Shown piece by piece: positions 7,279 to 12,004 of a stretch of DNA of 12,004 nucleotides (its first letter is position 1; each line of letters opens with the position of its first letter). The stretch is from an uncultured Megamonas sp. (GTDB taxonomy: Bacteria > Bacillota > Negativicutes > Selenomonadales > Selenomonadaceae): positions 1 to 12,004 of the forward strand of contig USIX01000059.1 in NCBI GenBank assembly GCA_900554895.1, read 5' to 3'. The notes under the pieces were generated by a model. That model ran no database searches. It worked only from the letters and a program-made list of their open reading frames with translations, and was not told the DNA's origin. The position numbers and the translations under genes were made by a program.

Positions 7279-7307
7279 ATTATAACATAAATGCAGTAAC
7301 AGCTGTT
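7279..7307 (-). promoter_or_regulatory. promoter of the toxin mRNA
   Basis: The minus strand reads TGTTATAAT (7287-7279), a perfect extended -10 element. The -35 region 17 bases upstream (AACAGC) is poor, which an extended -10 can compensate. Transcription would begin near 7272, giving a leader of about 55 bases before the toxin ATG. Confidence 0.6.
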
Positions 7308-7331
7308 GATAAATTCAATGGCTGTTTTTTT
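7298..7331 (+). terminator. rho-independent terminator on the plus strand
   Basis: A 12-bp stem (7298-7309 with 7315-7326, two G-T wobbles) has a 5-base loop and runs into seven T (7325-7331). It ends any transcript arriving from the restriction gene or the antisense RNA and isolates the DUF1232 gene. It overlaps the upstream part of the minus-strand toxin promoter. Confidence 0.8.
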
Positions 7332-7343
7332 ATTTGCATAATA

Positions 7344-7352
7344 TGGTACAAT
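7344..7352 (+). promoter_or_regulatory. candidate extended -10 promoter for the DUF1232-topB pair
   Basis: TGGTACAAT fits the extended -10 consensus TGnTATAAT with one mismatch. It lies after a terminator and 47 bases before the start codon of the next gene. No good -35 is visible because that region is the T run of the terminator. Confidence 0.4.
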
Positions 7353-7398
7353 ATGAGAATATGGCTGAATATTTTTTTGATGGTGAAAGGATTGTTAT

Positions 7399-7776
7399 AT
7401 GTTTTTTTATAGAATTTGGACATTTGTTTCTTCAAGGAAAAAAGATTTACTGACACTGTTTACGGCTCTTTTCAATCGTGATACGCCGCGGGCGATTAGA
7501 ACGATGATAATTGCTGCTTTTCTGTATTTAATCAGTCCGGTGGATTTTCTGCCGGATGTAATTCCGGGATTGGGGCTTATAGATGATGCAGTGCTTGTAC
7601 CGGGGCTTTTATATGCGGCAATGCAGTTTCTGCCGCCGCAGGTACGGGCGGTGAGTGAAAAACGGGCTGATTATCTTGCACCGAAGCTGCCGTATATATT
7701 GGGTTTTGCGGGAATTTTGCTGATAGCGTGGACGTTGTTCGTGCTTACGGCGATTTACAATTTTATATTTAATTAA
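7399..7776 (+). CDS. DUF1232 (YkvA-like) membrane protein
   Basis: The product is 125 residues from ATG 7399, with AAAGGA (7386-7391) 7 bases upstream. The DUF1232 core is at about residues 32-71: a hydrophobic stretch, then the family signature YLISPVDFLPDVIPGLGLIDDAVL. A second membrane helix is at 97-122. The family is a small, widespread membrane-associated group without an established reaction. Only 18 bases separate it from the topoisomerase gene, so the two are very likely co-transcribed; a functional link is not evident from the sequence. Confidence 0.88.
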   Translation: MFFYRIWTFVSSRKKDLLTLFTALFNRDTPRAIRTMIIAAFLYLISPVDFLPDVIPGLGLIDDAVLVPGLLYAAMQFLPPQVRAVSEKRADYLAPKLPYILGFAGILLIAWTLFVLTAIYNFIFN

Positions 7777-7794
7777 TAATTATTGGAGGAGAAA

Positions 7795-10146
7795 ATGCGT
7801 TTATATATTGCGGAAAAACCGAGCATGGGAGCGGAAATCGCCAAGTGTCTTACAGGACCCGTACAGCGAAAGGACGGCTATTTGATAACGAAAGACGGAA
7901 TTGTTACATGGGCATTCGGTCATATTTTGCGTCAGGCGGAACCGGATGAGTACAATTCCAGATATAAAAAATGGAATGAAGCTGATTTGCCGATTATTCC
8001 GGCGCAGTGGAAGATGATTGTCGATAAGTCGTGTCAGAAACAGTTTGCCATAATTAAAAGTCTTATTGATAAAGCTGATGAAATTGTCCATGCAGGCGAC
8101 CCGGACAGGGAAGGGCAGCTTTTAATCGATGAAGTGCTTGACTATCTGCACTGTAAAAAGCCGGTAAAGCGCATATTGTTAAATGCTCTCGATGAAGAAA
8201 GTATAAAAAAAGCGAATGCGCAGCTTCGTGAAAATACGGAGTTTCTCAATTTGAAAAAATCGGCACTGGCAAGAGCTAGAGCTGACTGGCTTATTGGTAT
8301 GAATTTATCAAGGGCGTATACGCTTGCCGCACGCCGTGCCGGCAAAAAGGAGGTGCTGGCAATAGGGCGTGTGAAAACGCCTACGCTGGCACTGGTGGTA
8401 AGGCGTGAAAGAGAATTGCAGAATTTCAAGCCGGTTGACTATTTTGTAATAAAAGCACTGTTTGCTCATAAAAACGGTGAATTTATGGCTGTATGGAAAC
8501 CGCAGGATACGCAAAAGGGACTGGACAGCGAAAACAGGCTGCTTGATGAAAATATAGCGAAAGCTTTAATGGCGAAATTCGATGAGCGGACGGAGCAGGG
8601 CAGGATAAGCGCATATCAGAAAGCACAAAAAAAAGAAGCGCAAAGACTGCCGTTTTCACTTTCAACTTTGCAGGTGCTTGCCGGACGGCGTTTCGGTTAC
8701 GACCCGCAGCTTGTTTTGGATACGGCGCAGAAATTATATGAAAAGAAATTGACGACGTATCCCCGCTCTGACTGTGAGTATCTGCCGCAAAGTCAGTACG
8801 GAGATGCAAAAGTTATTTTGCGCAATATGCTTAGTTGGGGTGAAGAACAGCTGGGAGAATGGGCGCATAAAGCCGATGCCAAAATAAAATCACGTGCATG
8901 GAATGATAAAAAAATCACAGCGCATCATGCGATTATTCCAACGAAGGTAAAAGTAAATCTAAGTACGCTTTCACCGATGGAGCGCAATATTTATTTTCTG
9001 ATAGCACAAGCATATATAGCGCAGTTTTATCCGGTGCATGTTTATGACCAGACGAAAATTACGGTTGAATACATGCAGGAGATTTTTACGGCGAGCGGAC
9101 GCACTGTAAAACAGCCCGGCTGGAAAGAATTGTATATGCAGAGCAATAATAAAAATAATAAAACCAAAGACAGCGACAGTGAAACCGGTAGTGAAAAGGA
9201 AGAGGAAAACAGTTCACTGCCGATTATGAAAAAAAACGACTGTGTCGATTATGCAGAAGGCAGATATGAAAAAAAATCAACAAAACCGCCGACCCGCTTC
9301 ACGAGTGCAACACTGCTTGCCGGCATGAAGGAAATTCATAAATACGTAAAAGATACTGAGGTAAAAAAGAAACTGAAGGATATTTACGGTATCGGTACGG
9401 AAGCAACACGTGCTTCGATTATCGAGGATTTAATCAAGCGCGGTTTTTTGCAGACGGAAGGCAAGAAAAAATATCTTATACCGACACAAACGGCTTATAT
9501 GCTGATTGACGCACTGCCGGACGAGATGACATATCCCGATTCTACCGCTGTATGGGAGGATTATCTGCATTCTCTGTCAGAGGGTGATGGCAGTGTGGAG
9601 GAATTTTTGCAAATGCAGGCGAAATTCACGCGCGATTTATGTATAAAAGCTAACAAAACGGTGCTTGCCGGTGAAGATGAATATAAATGTCCGCGTTGCG
9701 GACGCGGTATCATGGTAAAACGCAACGGTAAAAACGGTGCTTTTTGGGGCTGTTCCAATTTTCCCGTTTGCCGCATGACCTGTAATGATATTGAAGGAAA
9801 ACCGGATTTAAAAGTAAAACAGGCAGTGTATAAAAATGATTTTCTGCCGAATTATAATATGGATTATGCAAATGAAAACGAAGCGATAACAAACAGCGGT
9901 ATCGTTTCCGCATGGGATTTGGTGCTGAAGAGTAAACAAAATTATGCAAGCGCCAAACCGAAGCTTTCCGCTGTGCCGCTGGAAAAACAGGTTAAACAGC
10001 AGGCACAAAGCAAATATCTGTGTCCGCGGTGCAAAGACGGCAACTTGCGGCGTATTCACGGCAGAAACGGGTGGTTCTGGGCATGCTCCAATTATCCTCA
10101 CTGTACGGCGACTTATGATGATAATAACGGTATGCCGGTACTGTAA
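7795..10146 (+). CDS. topB: DNA topoisomerase III (type IA)
   Basis: The product is 783 residues from ATG 7795, with GGAGG (7785-7789) 5 bases upstream. The enzyme cuts one DNA strand through a tyrosine ester and decatenates or relaxes DNA. Visible elements: the N-terminal Toprim motif MRLYIAEKPSMG with Glu7; the acidic triad region HAGDPDREG at 99-107 (D102, D104, E106); GRVKTPTLAL at 191-200; PFSLSTLQ at 286-293; and the catalytic Tyr322 in TTYPRSDCEYLP. HHAIIPT is at 377-383 and GIGTEATRASIIEDL at 532-546. It ends in two zinc-ribbon-like Cys4 modules (C632, C635, C653, C659 and C743, C746, C764, C770). It is longer than E. coli TopB because of this tail and an acidic, low-complexity insert at about 451-473. 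All key residues are intact. The two Cys4 modules are unlike E. coli TopB but common in Gram-positive homologues. Confidence 0.95.
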   Translation: MRLYIAEKPSMGAEIAKCLTGPVQRKDGYLITKDGIVTWAFGHILRQAEPDEYNSRYKKWNEADLPIIPAQWKMIVDKSCQKQFAIIKSLIDKADEIVHAGDPDREGQLLIDEVLDYLHCKKPVKRILLNALDEESIKKANAQLRENTEFLNLKKSALARARADWLIGMNLSRAYTLAARRAGKKEVLAIGRVKTPTLALVVRRERELQNFKPVDYFVIKALFAHKNGEFMAVWKPQDTQKGLDSENRLLDENIAKALMAKFDERTEQGRISAYQKAQKKEAQRLPFSLSTLQVLAGRRFGYDPQLVLDTAQKLYEKKLTTYPRSDCEYLPQSQYGDAKVILRNMLSWGEEQLGEWAHKADAKIKSRAWNDKKITAHHAIIPTKVKVNLSTLSPMERNIYFLIAQAYIAQFYPVHVYDQTKITVEYMQEIFTASGRTVKQPGWKELYMQSNNKNNKTKDSDSETGSEKEEENSSLPIMKKNDCVDYAEGRYEKKSTKPPTRFTSATLLAGMKEIHKYVKDTEVKKKLKDIYGIGTEATRASIIEDLIKRGFLQTEGKKKYLIPTQTAYMLIDALPDEMTYPDSTAVWEDYLHSLSEGDGSVEEFLQMQAKFTRDLCIKANKTVLAGEDEYKCPRCGRGIMVKRNGKNGAFWGCSNFPVCRMTCNDIEGKPDLKVKQAVYKNDFLPNYNMDYANENEAITNSGIVSAWDLVLKSKQNYASAKPKLSAVPLEKQVKQQAQSKYLCPRCKDGNLRRIHGRNGWFWACSNYPHCTATYDDNNGMPVL

Positions 10147-10160
10147 ATTTTTCGTAAGGG

Positions 10161-10181
10161 CAGTGTAAACAATACTGTTTT
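10161..10181 (+). terminator. probable terminator after topB
   Basis: CAGTGT (10161-10166) pairs with ATACTG (10172-10177) across an AAACA loop, with one G-T wobble, followed by TTTT. The stem is short. A separate run of T lies at 10200-10205. It is the only hairpin-plus-T signal directly behind the gene. Confidence 0.45.
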
Positions 10182-10182
10182 A

Positions 10183-10290
10183 ATGTTGGCAGCACAGGGT
10201 TTTTTCTCTCTTGTAGGTAATGGGATGATTTATCCTATTGGATTGACAACACTGCAATTATTTGAGAAAATAATAAATAATAAACCGTGA
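10183..10290 (+). CDS. doubtful 35-residue ORF between topB and the CBS gene
   Basis: The ATG at 10183 opens a frame with a fairly hydrophobic product (MLAAQGFFSLVGNGM at its start, basic and Asn-rich at its end). Its TGA at 10288-10290 directly abuts an ATG of the next gene's frame. There is no ribosome site upstream, and the same DNA contains a good -35 box and a hairpin, so a regulatory role for the region is more likely than translation. Confidence 0.15.
   Translation: MLAAQGFFSLVGNGMIYPIGLTTLQLFEKIINNKP
10219..10239. promoter_or_regulatory. inverted repeat next to the -35 box, possible operator
   Basis: AATGGGAT (10219-10226) pairs with ATCCTATT (10232-10239) over 8 positions with one G-T, around a 5-base centre. 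It ends 3 bases before the TTGACA of the promoter for the CBS-domain gene. No T run follows, so it is not a terminator. It could be a protein-binding operator; this is inference from position. Confidence 0.3.
10243..10271 (+). promoter_or_regulatory. promoter of the CNNM/CorC-type gene
   Basis: A consensus TTGACA (10243-10248) is followed after 17 bases by GAAAAT (10266-10271), which carries a TGA extension (10263-10265) fitting an extended -10. Transcription would start near 10278. This disfavours translation from ATG 10291 and supports the start further in. Confidence 0.55.
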
Positions 10291-10335
10291 ATGACACGGA
10301 ATACTGTAAAAAAATATAGGAGTGAATTTTTAGAC

Positions 10336-11661
10336 TTGGAGCTAATTGAAGTTCTGCTTAAATTAATTTTGGTTGTTTTCTTGGTGTTTATGAATGGCTT
10401 TTTCGTGGCGGCAGAGTTTGCTTTGGTAAAAATCCGCGCATCCCGTTTGGAAACTTTGGTGCAGGATGGCAATACGCGCGCTAAATACGCGAAAAAACTT
10501 ACTGACCATTTAGATGCGTCGCTTTCCGTTACACAGCTCGGTATCACATTGGCTTCGCTCGGTCTGGGCTGGGTCGGCGAACCGGCGGTGGCCGCTCTTT
10601 TAGTGCCTGTTATGGGCTTTTTCGGTTTTGGCGAAGAAATGGCTCATTCCGTTGCGCTTGTTGTAGGTTTTTCGATTATTACGGCAATGCACATCGTACT
10701 GGGTGAACTGGCGCCGAAATCCATGGCTATTCAGAAAGCGGAAACTGTTGCGCTCAATATTTCCATACCGATGATTATTTTTCACCGCTTGATGTGGCCG
10801 GCTGTATGGCTTTTAAACCACGTAGCCAACTGGGTGATTATTCATTTGGGCTTTGAAGTAGCAAGTGAAGGCGAAGAAGCGCACAGTGAAGAGGAAATTC
10901 GTCTGCTTATGGAAGAAAGTCATAAACACGGTTATATTGACAAGACGGAACTTACCTTTGTCGATAATGTGTTTGATTTATCCAATTTGACCGTAAGGGA
11001 AATCATGATACCGCGTACGGACATGATTTGTCTGTATTTAGAGGATTCTTTTGATGAAAATGTGAAAAAAGCACTGGATGAACAGATGACACGTTATCCT
11101 GTCTGCATTGAGGATAAGGACAATATCATCGGTTTTCTGCATATAAAGGATTTGCTCAGCTCGCTTTACACGAAAAAGAAAACGGATATCAGACCGCTGG
11201 TACGTGAAGTAACTGTCGTGCCTGAATCCATGCCGGTAAGGAATTTGCTGAAGCTAATGCAGGGAAAACGTTTACAGCTGGCTATTGTCGTTGATGAGTA
11301 CGGCGGTACAGCCGGTATGGTAACGCTTGAAGATATTATGGAAGAAATTGTCGGCGAAATACAGGACGAATTTGATGAAGAACGTCCGATTGTAGAAAAA
11401 AGAACAGATAAACTTTATTCAGTTGATGCAAAAATGTTGTTGGATGATTTAAATGAAATGTTCGGTACCAATATTGAAGAGGAAAATATTGATACAATCG
11501 GCGGCTGGCTGTCGACTCAGGTGGATACACCGCCGCGTGTGGGACAGAAAGCGGCATTCGGTGATGATGAATTCTTTGTCGAAGAAGTGGACAGAGTACG
11601 TATCACGCGTGTATTGGTGAAAATAAATCATTCATTGATAAATGCAGAACTTAATGAATAA
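10336..11661 (+). CDS. CNNM/CorC (HlyC) family CBS-domain membrane protein
   Basis: The product is 441 residues from TTG 10336. In order it has an N-terminal DUF21/CNNM transmembrane domain (about 5-190; FVAAEFALVK at 23-32 and GELAPKS at 123-129 are typical), a CBS pair (about 215-275, with MIPRTDM at 224-230, and about 290-345, with VVDEYGGTAGMVTLEDI at 318-334), and a C-terminal CorC_HlyC domain (about 353-430, with DTIGGW). Relatives are implicated in magnesium or other cation export and in cation homeostasis; the ion here is not known. Start choice: TTG 10336 has AGGAG (10318-10322) upstream, with a rather long 13-base gap, and gives the usual family N-terminus. The alternative ATG 10291, adding 15 residues, has no ribosome site and would begin very close to the predicted mRNA start. 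Confidence 0.9.
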   Translation: MELIEVLLKLILVVFLVFMNGFFVAAEFALVKIRASRLETLVQDGNTRAKYAKKLTDHLDASLSVTQLGITLASLGLGWVGEPAVAALLVPVMGFFGFGEEMAHSVALVVGFSIITAMHIVLGELAPKSMAIQKAETVALNISIPMIIFHRLMWPAVWLLNHVANWVIIHLGFEVASEGEEAHSEEEIRLLMEESHKHGYIDKTELTFVDNVFDLSNLTVREIMIPRTDMICLYLEDSFDENVKKALDEQMTRYPVCIEDKDNIIGFLHIKDLLSSLYTKKKTDIRPLVREVTVVPESMPVRNLLKLMQGKRLQLAIVVDEYGGTAGMVTLEDIMEEIVGEIQDEFDEERPIVEKRTDKLYSVDAKMLLDDLNEMFGTNIEEENIDTIGGWLSTQVDTPPRVGQKAAFGDDEFFVEEVDRVRITRVLVKINHSLINAELNE

Positions 11662-11727
11662 ATATAGCTTTTATCTTTTTTTAGAGTTAAAATAGAGATA
11701 TGAGAGTGAAGATGAGAGTTTATTTAC

Positions 11728-11909
11728 CTAAAGTGCCGTAAAATCCCGTGCCTCGGCGCTGGGATATAAGGTGCGTCCGACGAATTTGCGTAAGCAAATT
11801 GAAGCCGGATTTATGGGCAGGGCGTTGTCCATTGCGGAGAGAACTTGTAAGATAGCAGGTTCGTTGGTATCCTAAAATTCCCTGGCTTTAGCTATGGGAA
11901 GTATGTCAA
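11728..11909 (+). mobile_element. IS200/IS605 (IS608-like) non-autonomous mini-element
   Basis: The 182-base element has no transposase. The left hairpin (11743-11765) has five pairs ATCCC/GGGAT, an unpaired T at 11760, four more pairs and the tetraloop CTCG. The right hairpin (11878-11900) has five pairs TTCCC/GGGAA, an unpaired T at 11895, four more pairs and the tetraloop TTTA. The identical geometry, with the extra T on the same 3' arm, matches what the Y1 transposase of IS608 recognises. TTAC (11724-11727) adjoins the left boundary and TCAA (11906-11909) ends the right side, the cleavage tetranucleotides known for IS608. GTAA (11738-11741), just before the left hairpin, can pair with TTAC. 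The right-end stretch AGCTATGGGAAGTATGTCAA strongly resembles the IS608 right end from memory. Elements of this kind are called PATEs or IS200/IS605-derived MITEs; they move in single-stranded form using TnpA supplied elsewhere. Confidence 0.7.
11776..11830 (+). ncRNA. structured core of the mini-element, possible omega-RNA-like scaffold
   Basis: The interior folds well on paper. AATTTGC (11783-11789) pairs with GCAAATT (11794-11800) around a GTAA tetraloop. This is capped outside by TCCG/CGGA (11776-11779 with 11806-11809) across an internal loop. Next comes GGGCA/TGTCC (11815-11819 with 11826-11830). In complete IS605-family elements, the region in front of the right end encodes the omega (guide) RNA of TnpB. 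Whether this copy is transcribed is unknown, and the coordinates mark only the stems I can see. Confidence 0.35.
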
Positions 11910-11914
11910 AGTTC

Positions 11915-11945
11915 ATAATGCAGAATAGATATACGTATGCATTAT
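11915..11945. repeat. inverted repeat between the mini-element and the next gene
   Basis: ATAATGCA (11915-11922) and TGCATTAT (11938-11945) form a perfect 8-bp stem with a 15-base loop. ATATAC inside the loop and GTATAT just after it offer an alternative pairing. There is no T run, so this is more likely an operator or leader structure of the next gene than a terminator. Confidence 0.35.
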
Positions 11946-11979
11946 AGTATATATCAAAGAAGAAAAGGGGTAATTTGAT

Positions 11980-12004
11980 ATGTTAAAATCTATTGCAATC
12001 ATGA
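11980..12004 (+). CDS. start of a gene running off the right edge (partial)
   Basis: ATG 11980 is preceded by AAAGGGG (11964-11970) with 9 bases between. Only eight residues are visible (MLKSIAIM), so the product cannot be named. The ribosome site and spacing support a real start. Confidence 0.6.

Noticed and set aside
7006..7398. CRISPR array or tRNA in the largest gap
   Set aside because: The repeats are two imperfect copies with no regular spacing, and no cloverleaf could be drawn. The signals fit a toxin-antitoxin locus instead.
9944..10168. Plus-strand frame overlapping the 3' end of topB
   Set aside because: It is out of frame within the second zinc-ribbon coding region, which is conserved in the topB frame.
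11662..11690. Terminator directly after the CBS-domain gene
   Set aside because: There is a run of seven T, but the only stem before it is a 5-bp all-AT pairing, too weak to call.
11712..11741. Nine-codon frame overlapping the left edge of the mini-element
   Set aside because: It is very short with no proper ribosome site, and is better explained as the TTAC target and the left end.
11732..11875. Open frame of about 47 codons through the mini-element, ending just before the right hairpin
   Set aside because: It has no credible start with a ribosome site and no similarity I recognise to the TnpB C-terminus. The base-pairing structure explains the sequence better than coding does.

Overview
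The window looks like a chromosomal segment of an anaerobic, moderately low-GC Bacillota, possibly one of the Negativicutes. This rests on AGGAGG-type ribosome sites, several TTG or GTG starts, paired DUF4127 exported proteins, a DUF1232 protein and a Hol_Tox-type peptide gene. It is not proof of a species. Every complete large gene is on the plus strand.

Layout. (1) Positions 1-4100 hold the possible tail of an upstream gene, a small exported protein with a lysine-rich C-terminus, and two tandem exported DUF4127 paralogs. The first two complete genes are tightly coupled. A hairpin separates the two paralogs and a strong terminator closes the block. (2) Positions 4100-7335 are an accessory block. 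It has a complete MmeI-like (Type IIG/IIL) restriction-modification enzyme, a 26-residue ORF directly behind it, and then a compact locus not evident as a large ORF. That locus has every expected part of a type I toxin-antitoxin system: a 28-residue hydrophobic toxin on the minus strand with a strong but structurally masked ribosome site, and a facing promoter for an antisense RNA. (3) Positions 7340-11661 are more housekeeping in nature: a DUF1232 (YkvA-like) membrane protein in tandem with DNA topoisomerase III, then a CNNM/CorC-type CBS-domain membrane protein. (4) Positions 11662-12004 hold a 182-base non-coding element that looks like a transposase-less IS200/IS605 (IS608-like) derivative. 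Both ends fold into matched hairpins with one extrahelical T, flanked by TTAC on the left and TCAA on the right. The interior is highly foldable. The first codons of another gene follow.

How the parts relate. The restriction enzyme and the toxin-antitoxin locus form a small defence/addiction island between conserved genes. Inside the restriction enzyme, the target-recognition part (about 5760-6720) is much more AT-rich than the rest: about 30% GC by hand count, against about 48% in sampled upstream rows. This fits a swap of the recognition domain within a conserved frame. The most novel candidates are the toxin-antitoxin locus, with Fst-like repeats between the antisense RNA and the toxin leader, and the IS608-like mini-element, whose interior could be a guide-RNA scaffold.
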